Below the pieces are notes generated by a model. The model did no database searches. It was given only the letters and a program-made list of their open reading frames with translations, and was not told where the DNA came from. Of a DNA stretch of 16,731 nt, positions 8,601 through 14,706 are shown piece after piece. The DNA comes from FEN-1297 sp964498065. GTDB taxonomy: Bacteria > Bacteroidota > Ignavibacteria > Ignavibacteriales > Ignavibacteriaceae. The DNA is taken from assembly GCA_964498065.1 (NCBI GenBank), contig CAZCFZ010000083.1, forward strand, positions 1 to 16,731. Direction: 5' to 3'. Positions within the stretch are counted from its first letter, which is position 1, and each line of letters starts with the position of its first letter. The position numbers were made by a program, and so were the translations under genes.

Positions 8601-8858
8601 AAGAGGAACTTTCCGTTGATTCCATATAGATTTATGTAATAGACAAATCTTTTTAAGATTATTGTTATTGAATCTTGTTATAGTCTTAAAATAAATTGTC
8701 GGAATGTCTCCGGAAAAGTAAATACTGTCAATATTTATTTTCCCCTTAATTTCTTTTCTTATAAAGTCGTATTTTGATTTTGATATATCCCTATCTTTGA
8801 TATTTACAAGATAATCATCAAAATCAAAAGGACTAAGTATGTTATTCTGCCTATTCAA
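5685..8858 (-). CDS. Eco57I-type N6-adenine DNA methyltransferase (restriction-modification-like)
   Basis: A protein of 1057 aa. Methyltransferase motifs: GEYYTP (316-321), the SAM-binding motif I in ILDIACGSGIF (347-357), GFEINPESIKVA (392-403) and the catalytic NPPF (469-472) after FDLIVG. Such proteins methylate adenine in DNA and often combine modification, restriction and specificity in one chain. The C-terminal half (about 600-900) should hold the target-recognition region. The N-terminus has the layout of a nuclease-like domain (YFSGDIPTIYFK at 47-58, then LHKSIWNQ and LLFVSTPTELRIYN), but the usual E-x-K appears as Y-F-K, so its own nuclease may be dead. The start is TTG at 8856-8858: an in-frame TGA lies 6 bp upstream and no nearby in-frame ATG follows. 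It is first of two coupled genes; expression in BREX or DISARM is not supported, as their other genes are absent. Confidence 0.85.
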   Translation of the reverse strand: MNRQNNILSPFDFDDYLVNIKDRDISKSKYDFIRKEIKGKINIDSIYFSGDIPTIYFKTITRFNNNNLKKICLLHKSIWNQRKVPLLFVSTPTELRIYNCFEEPINPDQNLEKLSQLELENYSIKDTQEHLEHLVSILGRVAIDSAEFWKDNLISRKLKPQKRVDAVLVKNLKETKDVLLKRKIPSNVIHDILIRSLFAFYLEDIGASDDKFYAQFQKGAKSYFDLLTYKKATYDFYKFLEIKFNGNLFPVTDVEKEKITDKELSLISACFRGDEISSGQQTLWKKFDFSVIPIELISEIYEIFLNKTDKEKSEQGEYYTPHSLVDFILNEKLPWADNKNRNYNLKILDIACGSGIFLVESYRRLVDRWHFTNKRKPEFNDLKKILLNSIFGFEINPESIKVASFSLYLALISYLNPKTIWSRKYIRFPYLIFEPGNSNKRKQGYNLYRQSSLSNTIEKQPKFDLIVGNPPFKSAKTGSIEKEASTYCKVKGYAQEMVLPFLDRASYFCNEKGQVAILSTSKILFNKSGGYQKFRHFLFNENYVEAVFNFSALRKARKGQGKSIFADAVGPACVLFYMNNTPEKQEQKITYVCPKPTIRNQYSDELILDSLDFYYLPRQECKKTDTIIWKTAMWGTENDFELIKVLSEKKQLNDYLTEENGWYKGEGFKLLTLTKDNRYINEQIADMQIVESKDLQRYYTPSRVLNRDLRTVLTDDNRQFYFNHYKVSETQKLPKITVFRAIGKIEAYYSPHLLIKRGQSNKQFCASFLDYDCCFKHSVYGVTFKKQRLSTYEKQIKVNILKALTGYLNSKFASYYLFLSTISWGIEREEVSPNEMLSLPALPYELTDDEITELAKKVDEISKELKKDIFPDENRISYVENEIDQIIYNALNLSQREQYLIEDVFNYDIDLFQEGENSKALLPINHNGNELKAYLKILCEDINEHFEFSETRVWASIWEMPVNIPMQLVAIHFTNEYKAGHIHTIQNSEGLNKLIRTIDNYSYEKYSSSVYFRKVIKYYKGDIIYIIKPNQKRFWSRSQAMQDSNSILLEIINSEEE

Positions 8859-9111
8859 CTTTGGTCATTTCAACTTTTGATAAACTTATTATTTGGGAGT
8901 CTGAATTTTTATTTACTAACAACAGGTAGTGAAGGAATTTTGTTATTAGAACATATTTATAACAACTACTTGAAAAATACAAATTTAAGTTAAGCTTGGC
9001 AAAGTATACTTATAAATTCTCTCTTATTTTAATAGCAAGCTTGTAACAAAACAATAATTTTCAATTATGGTTTGCATTTTAGTACTTAGAATTTTAGTTA
9101 TAAACCTATTC
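8859..9111. other. AT-rich gap between the methyltransferase and the frameshifted nuclease-like gene
   Basis: No open frame of note. It should hold the promoter of the methyltransferase pair on the minus strand. A five-codon frame (ATG ACC AAA GTT GAA TAG) begins at about 8871 and overlaps the TTG start in another frame. Confidence 0.4.
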
Positions 9112-9586
9112 CTATAATAATTCCCCATTTTTGTAAAGCTCAATCTGATAGTCAGGTGTATTTCCAGTTGTAAATAATATTAAAATTCCAAGCTGAAAAT
9201 TTAAGTTTTCACTAACACTTGTAGTGCAAGCTTTTAATTTTGTCCTTGCATACTCGATATCCGTGTCTCTTTGGGAAACTTTTTTAACTTCTATTACGCA
9301 AAGATTTTCTGAGTTTATTCCCCTTTCATGAATAATTATATCTGGAATTATATTAATACCGTTTGTTTCTCCAGTCAAATATATTTTTTTTCCGTAAATC
9401 TTCACTTTCAACATTTCTATTATATTCACAATCAACATTATATTCTGAGAAACGCGGCTGTATGTACTCGGCTAACTTATGAGAAATAGATAGTTCACTA
9501 ACATCATTAGTAAATAAAACAGAATCCTGTCCTATAACTCTATTAATAGAACGATTAACTAGTTTTATTATTCTCTCATCTTCCAA
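9112..9586 (-). pseudogene. Frameshifted PD-(D/E)XK-like protein (157 aa if repaired)
   Basis: Two overlapping frames belong to one gene. The 5' part (TTG at 9584-9586) reads INRVIGQDSVLFTNDVSELS, ISHKLAEYIQ, VDCEYNRNVE; the 3' part reads IIPDIIIHERG, NLCVIEVKKV. The frame changes at an A8 run (T8 at 9384-9391 on the plus strand): seven A residues would give ...EDLRKK-IYLTGETNG... and one open frame of 157 aa. The combined pattern, ISHKLA...DCEYNR...PDIIIHERG...VIEVKK, matches a widespread family of small uncharacterised proteins with a PD-(D/E)XK core (here D82 and E99-V-K101). It may be a recent null mutation, a phase-variable gene, programmed slippage, or a base-call error in a homopolymer. 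Function unknown; it lies 254 bp upstream of the restriction-modification-like pair. Confidence 0.65.
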
Positions 9587-9854
9587 GATTTCATCTATTT
9601 TTTTTATTTAAATTCAATTATACCCTCCAGCAATGCTTCTCTCAAAAACTCACAGCATTTCCCCACCGGTTTATTGTGGTCTAACGGGGTGTTAAACTAT
9701 CTCCTAAAACAAACTTAAGTTAAATGATAAATTATTTCAAGAATTTTTTATTAAATCCAAGTTACTTAATACAATCAGCTATTTTCATTTTCCTCTGAAA
9801 CATTTAAGTAAATGGTTTATGGCAAATTGAGGGTTGAAAGAAAGTATAATAAAA

Positions 9855-9880
9855 AAGGGAAAGCTGCTGCGCTTTCCCTT
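9855..9880 (-). terminator. Rho-independent terminator for the NmrA-type gene
   Basis: A perfect 10-bp stem: AAGGGAAAGC at 9855-9864 pairs with GCTTTCCCTT at 9871-9880 around a 6-nt loop. On the minus-strand transcript it is followed by a run of six U residues (A6 at 9851-9856 on the plus strand, partly within the stem). It lies 165 bp beyond the stop of the oxidoreductase gene, with a REP-like palindrome in between. The rest of 9587-9850 shows no gene. Confidence 0.75.
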
Positions 9881-9930
9881 AATGAATTTAAATGTAGGAC
9901 GGGTAGTTACCAAAAAGTTTCATTGTCATT

Positions 9931-10008
9931 TCGAGGGAGTCTTCTCCAAGGGAGTCCTTTGGACGACCGAGAAATCTGATTATCGAGAATGATTTCTCCC
10001 TTCGGTCG
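9931..10008. repeat. REP-like palindrome (CGACCGAGAAATC family)
   Basis: CGACCGAGAAATC at 9964-9976 is inverted as GATTTCTCCCTTCGGTCG at 9991-10008, with a 3-4 nt bulge. It is preceded by GTCATTTCGAGGGAGTC and an internal CCAAGGGAGTCCTTTGG palindrome. Such GTCATTTCGA...GAGAAATC blocks are common dispersed intergenic repeats in this group of bacteria. Confidence 0.65.
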
Positions 10009-10044
10009 AAAAGACACAGTGTTTACATTTTAGTCACTCTAATA

Positions 10045-10923
10045 TTACGCGGAAACATGTTCACTGCTGAATACATGTGCAAAGTCATTAGCAAATTGCT
10101 CAAAGGACCTTGCCGGATGCCATGTAAGGTTTTCAACATTTTTTGTTGTGTCGTTTGCAAAGTTCTCACCAAATCCTTCATCCAGTTCAGCATAACCTTC
10201 TGCAATCCACTCCGGCATTCCCATTCCCGTCATTGCCTGAATAGAAGCTTCATGGGGAACATTAACGTACTTAACTTCTTTATGCAGCACATCGGAGAAA
10301 ATTTTTGCCACATCGTTGAATGATATTGCTTCAGGGCCTGTTAAAATATAGCTCTTGCCTTCATGGCCTTTTCCAACAATAACTGCGAAAGCGGCATCGG
10401 CAATATCCCGTACATCAATCATCCCGAGCTTGCCGTCTTTCATATCCCAGTATATTACTCCGTCCGAGGAAATTGTCTGTGCCGCCATCATTGTATTCTG
10501 CATAAAAAATGTCGGTTTAAGAATGGTCCATTGCAGCCCTGAAGACTTAACCATCTCTTCGATTTCATAACCTTGTTTAATAATACGGCTTTTGTCCGCT
10601 CCCCACATAGAATGCCTGATTATATGTGAAACTCCTTCATGCTTGGCAGCGTTAATTACGTTTTCCGCCTGCTTAAGCTGAGTCCGGCCGTTCCAGGTTA
10701 AAAGATAAATTTTATCGACATCTTTTACTGCCGGTAAAATGGCTGCCGGATCATCAAGATCACCAATTACTACTTCGGCTCCCAGATCCTTTATCGGTTT
10801 TGCTTTTGCTTCATTCCTTGCAAATACGCGGACATCAACGTCTGCTTTCAGCAGTGCAGGCACCAGCAGCGAGCCGGTGTTTCCTGTTGCACCTGTTACA
10901 AGTACTTTTAATTTCTTTGACAT
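10045..10923 (-). CDS. NmrA-like NAD(P)-binding oxidoreductase (atypical SDR)
   Basis: A 292-aa cytosolic Rossmann-fold protein. The N-terminus KVLVTGATGNTGSLL carries GATGNTG at 11-17, the dinucleotide motif of atypical short-chain dehydrogenases; Arg36 at the end of the second strand (VRVFARN) favours NADPH. VVIGDLDDP (51-59) is the usual third-strand region, and TILKPTFFMQN (133-143) and YILTGPEAISFNDVA (192-206) are typical of the NmrA/QorB-like branch. The classical YxxxK active site is not evident, so it may be a quinone or azo reductase or a redox sensor. It has a GAGGTG ribosome site before the ATG. It is the last of three same-strand genes behind a Crp-type regulator, but a 93-bp inverted-repeat element separates it from the middle gene. 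Confidence 0.88.
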   Translation of the reverse strand: MSKKLKVLVTGATGNTGSLLVPALLKADVDVRVFARNEAKAKPIKDLGAEVVIGDLDDPAAILPAVKDVDKIYLLTWNGRTQLKQAENVINAAKHEGVSHIIRHSMWGADKSRIIKQGYEIEEMVKSSGLQWTILKPTFFMQNTMMAAQTISSDGVIYWDMKDGKLGMIDVRDIADAAFAVIVGKGHEGKSYILTGPEAISFNDVAKIFSDVLHKEVKYVNVPHEASIQAMTGMGMPEWIAEGYAELDEGFGENFANDTTKNVENLTWHPARSFEQFANDFAHVFSSEHVSA

Positions 10924-10971
10924 AGCTGCACCTCATTAATTTTTATTAAATATAAATTCATTATTTTTTAT

Positions 10972-11064
10972 AGGTAGTGTCCTAATTTGTTTATCTAAGT
11001 CATGGTTCGACTCCGCTCACCATGATTTATTTAATTTATTATACCGAAAAATAGAGCACTACCT
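10972..11064. mobile_element. Short MITE-like element, 93 bp
   Basis: The left end AGGTAGTGTCCTAATTTGTTT (positions 10972-10992) matches, in inverted form, the right end AATAGAGCACTACCT (11050-11064): eight terminal bases pair perfectly and the pairing goes on with mismatches. The left end is identical to that of the 152-bp element at 12930-13081. Inside, TCATGGT (11000-11006) and ACCATGA (11019-11025) flank the loop TCGACTCCGCTC. There is no coding capacity. It lies in the spacer between the oxidoreductase and the small barrel protein. Confidence 0.7.
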
Positions 11065-11084
11065 TTTTAGTGAACTGAAATACG

Positions 11085-11369
11085 TTAAACCTTTCCTTCC
11101 GTATATTCTTCAAGGAAATAAATTTCAGGCTGCTCAACAACACCTGCCTTGCCCATAGCTTCTTTCAATTCGGAACTGTTCGTAAACTTTTTTGCATTTT
11201 CAAGACTGTCCCATTCAAAATATGCAACAAGATTATTTCTGTCGTTATCCGTATGAAGTATTTGGAATGTTTTTTCCCCGCCTGCTCTCCTTGTATCAAT
11301 AAACCCATCGAAAACTTTTTGCCATGCATGGTAATCTTTTACTTTGTGCCTGATTAATAAGTGTGCCAT
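11085..11369 (-). CDS. Small dimeric alpha/beta-barrel (antibiotic-biosynthesis-monooxygenase-like) protein
   Basis: A 94-aa protein from the ATG at 11367-11369, chosen because GGAGG lies 7 bp upstream; an upstream in-frame ATG at 11430-11432 would add 21 poorly conserved residues without such a site. The pattern is that of a ferredoxin-like ABM domain: strand (AHLLIRHKV), helix (YHAWQKVFDGFIDTRRAGG), strands (KTFQILHT, NNLVAYFEW), helix (LENAKKFTNSSELKEAM) and strand (PEIYFLEEY). Members act as small oxygenases, cyclases or heme-binding proteins, and many have no known substrate. It sits 101 bp downstream of the Crp-type regulator on the same strand. Substrate not predictable here. Confidence 0.75.
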   Translation of the reverse strand: MAHLLIRHKVKDYHAWQKVFDGFIDTRRAGGEKTFQILHTDNDRNNLVAYFEWDSLENAKKFTNSSELKEAMGKAGVVEQPEIYFLEEYTEGKV

Positions 11370-11470
11370 TTTAACCTCCGTTAAATTTTGTTGATTGAAA
11401 TGATATCTTATAATACCGTTGTTACAATGCAAACATAAATTGCTGGAGGGGTCTATTTCCTTGACTTTGG

Positions 11471-12079
11471 TTAAGAAGTATGAGGATGGATAACAATTCT
11501 TTTTCTAATCCGGCTGAGAGATTCAGGTTCAATTCCCAGGTATGATGCTATATAATGTAAAGGAACTCTTTGAAAAATTTGGGGCTGCTTTTCCATTAAA
11601 TCAAGATATTTTTCTTCGGGAGTGGCGGATTTTGCTTTCGATAATCTTTTTAGAGCACTAAAGTGGTTGCGCCGTGCCTTATCATCATGAAATATCTTAA
11701 ACTTCGGAATATCATTACAAGCCCGGAAGAAATTTTCCCTTGAAAGCTGAGTCAGTTCACAATCTTCAAGAGTCTGCATATAAAAGTCCGTAGGTTTTTG
11801 AAAAACAAAACTTTCAAGATCGCCTACCCAATGATCTTCCATTGCAAAATTCAAAATTATTTCCTTAGAATGTTCATCGATTATGTAGCGTCTCATACAG
11901 CCCTTAATAATGTAAGAAACATAGCGGTATATATCCCCGGGCATAAGTAAATAATCTTTTTTTCTTAAGCATTTTTTGGTGAGGAGACTCATGTATAATT
12001 CAACTTCCTCATCGTTCATTCCGGCGATTTCTTTTAATTCTTTCTCTAATACCGGCGAGATGATTCTGGTAAGTTTCAT
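11471..12079 (-). CDS. Crp/Fnr-family transcriptional regulator
   Basis: A protein of 202 aa. Residues about 33-125 form a cyclic-nucleotide-binding-like domain (LRKKDYLLMPGDIYRYVSYIIKG, written here only in part, with IIKGCMRRY at 57-65). The C-terminal RVPLHYIASYLGIEPESLSR (171-190) is the helix-turn-helix of Crp proteins, followed by IRKR. The classical cAMP-binding RS pair is not seen, so this is the effector-undefined type common in Bacteroidota. It lacks the Cys cluster of Fnr. It is the first gene of a same-strand set with the barrel protein and the oxidoreductase, which it may control; this is inference from position. Confidence 0.9.
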   Translation of the reverse strand: MKLTRIISPVLEKELKEIAGMNDEEVELYMSLLTKKCLRKKDYLLMPGDIYRYVSYIIKGCMRRYIIDEHSKEIILNFAMEDHWVGDLESFVFQKPTDFYMQTLEDCELTQLSRENFFRACNDIPKFKIFHDDKARRNHFSALKRLSKAKSATPEEKYLDLMEKQPQIFQRVPLHYIASYLGIEPESLSRIRKRIVIHPHTS

Positions 12080-12349
12080 TGATTAATCTTATTTACGTGT
12101 GAAATTTTTATAATACTAAATAAATTTGATTTTACTATCAAACCATATAGATCACTAAATTTACAATAATTTTTGCAGTCAGAACGGGGTGTTGGAATTT
12201 CAGCTGTGAGTAAATATAATTTAAATGATAAAATATTGCAATATTCCTGATACCGGATGTAAAATACCGGATATCTTAAGCTGTCCTCATTTTACTCTGC
12301 AACTTTTAAGTAAATTTGATATTTTATATAAGGCATCTAAAGGGATAAA
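12080..12349. promoter_or_regulatory. Divergent intergenic region between the Crp regulator and the CULT gene
   Basis: 270 bp that must hold promoters for both directions. A direct repeat TACCGGAT occurs at 12251-12258 and 12265-12272 (14 bp apart), a possible regulator site. An AT-rich stretch TTTGATATTTTATATAA (12314-12330) precedes the CULT gene's ribosome site (AAAGGGA). No gene and no certain promoter. Confidence 0.3.
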
Positions 12350-12751
12350 ATGAACGTGGAAGAAAATCAAAATCAAATTAGTGTAGCTAAAACAGAACCT
12401 GAAAGTGAAGTTAAAATTCAAACAGAACTTAAACCGGATGACTGGTTATGTCTAGCGTGTCATAAAAAAATTACGGAAGATAAAGAACGTTTCCCATACG
12501 ACGGTGAAACGGAATTCCATTTTACAAATCCGGAAGGATATACTTTCGATATTATTACTTTCCGAACTGCAGAAGGCTGCCGCGAAGAAGGGATTCCAAC
12601 TTCAGCATTTACCTGGTTTAAAGATCATGCATGGACATATACATTTTGCAGCCGGTGCGGGCTGCAACTCGGATGGAAATATACAGGTAAATTTTCTTTC
12701 TATGGCTTAATCAAATCCAGGCTTGTTAAAGGATTGACGCTTTTTAATTGA
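12350..12751 (+). CDS. Stand-alone bacterial CULT-domain protein (cereblon ligand-binding fold)
   Basis: A protein of 133 aa with a charged, probably disordered N-terminus (1-30) and then one CULT domain. Zinc cysteines are C34/C37 and C100/C103. The block TWFKDHAWTYTFCSRC, followed by GWKY, aligns without gaps to human cereblon: W89, W95 and W109 fall on W380, W386 and W400, the aromatic cage that holds thalidomide-type glutarimides, and Y111 falls on F402. TNPEGYTFDIITF (59-71) aligns with cereblon VNPHGYVHETLTVY, and FYGLIKSRLV (117-126) with its FWGLTRSALL. Human H378 is replaced by F87. Bacterial members of similar size (such as the Magnetospirillum protein MsCI4) bind uridine-like ligands in vitro; the natural role is unknown. 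It has no Lon-like domain and no export signal. It is divergent from the Crp regulator and not in an operon. Confidence 0.9.
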   Translation: MNVEENQNQISVAKTEPESEVKIQTELKPDDWLCLACHKKITEDKERFPYDGETEFHFTNPEGYTFDIITFRTAEGCREEGIPTSAFTWFKDHAWTYTFCSRCGLQLGWKYTGKFSFYGLIKSRLVKGLTLFN

Positions 12752-12755
12752 AGGT

Positions 12756-12812
12756 TTTTGTTCTTTTCTTAACGTAATCCGCCAGAAGGCGGACAGGAAA
12801 AAGAACCAACTT
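12756..12812. terminator. Long imperfect inverted repeat after the CULT gene
   Basis: TTGTTCTTTTCTTA (about 12758-12771) pairs imperfectly with AGGAAAAAGAACCAA (12795-12809), enclosing the perfect hairpin CCGCC-AGAA-GGCGG at 12779-12792. It starts 5 bp beyond the CULT stop codon, so it may end that transcript, but it lacks a clear U tract. The sequence after it, to 12929, shows more GAGAAATC/GATAAATCTC palindrome fragments. Confidence 0.4.
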
Positions 12813-12929
12813 ACCAGACGGCAGACAGCCGCGAGAAATCTCTTCTTGCTAAAAAAAAATTACGATAAAATTAAAAATGTGGAGATATTATTGAAAATCC
12901 CGAAGGGATCACTCTGCGATAAATCTCTC

Positions 12930-13081
12930 GGTAGTGTCCTAATTTGTTTAAATCTTGAAAATTATTTTTAATCATCCCGAGCGAAGTCGAGGGATTTAAT
13001 TAAATTAAAGAGTGTTATGGCTCGACTCCGCTCGCCATGACATCTTTTTGTAAAAATAATAATACAAACTAGGACACTACC
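12930..13081. mobile_element. MITE-like element, 152 bp, with 18-bp terminal inverted repeats
   Basis: GGTAGTGTCCTAATTTGT (12930-12947) and the inverse of ACAAACTAGGACACTACC (13064-13081) match at 17 of 18 positions. A second nested inverted repeat lies inside: CGAGCGAAGTCGAG (12979-12992) against CTCGACTCCGCTCG (13021-13034), 13 of 14. The right part also forms a TTATGGC/GCCATGA hairpin around TCGACTCCGCTC. No coding capacity. I see no clear target-site duplication. The transposase that would move it is not in the window. Confidence 0.75.
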
Positions 13082-13596
13082 AACCTCTCCCTTCGTAAAA
13101 AAGTACATAAATATTACTCATAAGCAGTTGTGTGAAATAAAAAATCATTTAAAAATTAGTGTAATAATAGACACCTGTGTCAATCTGGGCGTAGTCTGGA
13201 AATCCATCTCTTTGGGAGAAGACTTATATTCACCGTTCGACTCCGCTCACGGTGACAATTTAACGCGTTTTTGAAAATATTTTTATATCGAAAAATTCAT
13301 TTAATATATATTATTATTCAATTCACAAAACGGGTTACTCATATTGATTTTTTAAACGAATATGTTATATTAAAACCATCTACATGCGGATAATTCCTAA
13401 ATTCTCATAGTCTAAAGCGGATTAAAACTACTATTTAATAATTCAATAAATGATATAGTATAACTTGTGAATCAGTTTTCACATTTAATTAGAATTTCCA
13501 TTGCCGAAATTATTTAAGTTTTAATTGCGCTGTATGCTCCAAAATTAAAGAGAATATTTAAAATATTTATTTGAATAAATATAGGAGACAAGAGAA
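13082..13596. other. AT-rich intergenic stretch with one REP-like hairpin
   Basis: No gene is seen. TCACCGT (13230-13236) and ACGGTGA (13249-13255) flank the loop TCGACTCCGCTC, the third copy of this loop in the window. The remainder is strongly AT-rich and should carry the promoter of the 13597 operon; the ribosome site AGGAGA lies at about 13582-13587. Confidence 0.5.
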
Positions 13597-14301
13597 ATGA
13601 CAGCCGGACATTTCGGATTCGCCGCCGCAGTCAAATCAAAAACACCGCTGGTACCGCTATGGGCACTGATGGTAAGTACTTATTTGCTGGATATTGTTTT
13701 CATAATACTTGTATCTTCCGGTGTTGAAAGCTTTGCACCGATAAATGCCGCGCACCCTTCTTACGGAGGCGTAATAATACATGCTTATTACAGTCACTCA
13801 TTAGTTGGTGCGTTAATCATTTCGGCAATTGCCGGGTTGATAGCAAAATGGATTTGGAACAGCAAAGCCGGGCTTGTAATTGGCGCAGTTGCATTTTCAC
13901 ACTGGATACTGGATTTAATAGTTCACCGTCCGGATTTACCTATACTGCCGGGGAACGCAGGCAGCCTGCCTCTTCTCGGATTTGGATTATGGAATATTCC
14001 TGCTGCAAGCGCAATACTGGAATTAATATTGGCGGTCGGAGGTGCTTATTTATATTATCAAAGTGCAAAGAATGCACCCGGCGCATCAAAGACAAACGGC
14101 GGAAAACCTGTCCGTGCATATTGGGCGGCCGGTATGACTGGCCTTTTAACTGTGCTGCTTTTAGCCTCGGATGTTTCAGGTTTATCATTAAATGCTGGAA
14201 TTATAATAATGCTTTTATTAATTGTTTATTGCGGATGGCTTGATTCAAAATTAAACTGGAATGAAACAAAACCGGTAGTAAAATTAGAGCCGACTGTTTA
14301 A
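13597..14301 (+). CDS. YdjM-like integral membrane protein (putative metal-dependent hydrolase family)
   Basis: A 234-aa inner-membrane protein with about six hydrophobic segments (roughly 19-40, 60-84, 92-108, 126-154, 176-192, 198-215). Polar residues set in these segments are those of the YdjM/DUF457-type family: H5 in TAGHFGF, D32 in YLLDIVF, H67 in YYSHS, and SHWILDLIVHRPDLP (101-115) with H102, D106, H110 and D113. In the family these His and Asp residues are taken as a metal site; the substrate is not known. The start has a good AGGAGA site. It is first of three closely spaced genes, 19 bp before the YrdB-like gene, so the three are probably one operon. Confidence 0.8.
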   Translation: MTAGHFGFAAAVKSKTPLVPLWALMVSTYLLDIVFIILVSSGVESFAPINAAHPSYGGVIIHAYYSHSLVGALIISAIAGLIAKWIWNSKAGLVIGAVAFSHWILDLIVHRPDLPILPGNAGSLPLLGFGLWNIPAASAILELILAVGGAYLYYQSAKNAPGASKTNGGKPVRAYWAAGMTGLLTVLLLASDVSGLSLNAGIIIMLLLIVYCGWLDSKLNWNETKPVVKLEPTV

Positions 14302-14320
14302 TAATTAGGAATTTAATGCA

Positions 14321-14677
14321 ATGCTGGTAAAATTAAAGTGGGTAAATGTAGTGCTGCGCGCAGTAATGGAAACCGGTATAGTATTGGGATTAGGTTACTG
14401 GGGATATCAAACCGGCCAAGGTACCGGAATGAAAATATTATTAACTATCGGCCTGCCGTTACTCGGTTTCGGATTCTGGGGCACCGTTGATTTCCACCAA
14501 GCCGGTTCTATGGCGGAAACTATTAGACTGTTCCAGGAATTAATTATCTCAGGCCTGGCGGCAGCTGCATTTTATACTTCCGGACTGCATACGGCTGGGT
14601 GGATTTTAGCTGTGATCACTGTAATTCACCATTGTTTGGTTTATCTTTTGGGTGAAAGATTAATAAAGAATAAATGA
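14321..14677 (+). CDS. YrdB/DUF2568 family membrane protein
   Basis: A 118-aa protein with four predicted membrane segments (about 8-28, 37-56, 71-87, 91-110). Features of the DUF2568 family (Bacillus YrdB) include a Glu in the first segment (E17), GFGFWGTVDF in the second (49-58), RLFQELIISGLAAAAFY in the third (69-85), and VYLLG near the end. Function is unknown in the family. It is the middle gene of the three-gene set; the next gene starts 29 bp after its stop. Confidence 0.8.
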   Translation: MLVKLKWVNVVLRAVMETGIVLGLGYWGYQTGQGTGMKILLTIGLPLLGFGFWGTVDFHQAGSMAETIRLFQELIISGLAAAAFYTSGLHTAGWILAVITVIHHCLVYLLGERLIKNK

Positions 14678-14706
14678 TCTGTTAAAAAATTATTATAGAC
14701 GACAAA

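Noticed and set aside
5047..8858. BREX (PglX) or DISARM system
   Set aside because: None of the other core genes (pglZ, brxC, drm helicases) is in the window, and the methyltransferase lies at the end of its strand's gene run.
10057..10939. Plus-strand open frames opposite the NmrA-type gene
   Set aside because: They are shadows: the minus-strand frame has a clear Rossmann motif, ribosome site and family match.
13848..14243. Plus-strand frame of 131 codons inside the YdjM-like gene, and the minus-strand frame opposite
   Set aside because: The overlapping frame is Cys- and Arg-rich without any family pattern, while the chosen frame has membrane segments and conserved His/Asp residues.
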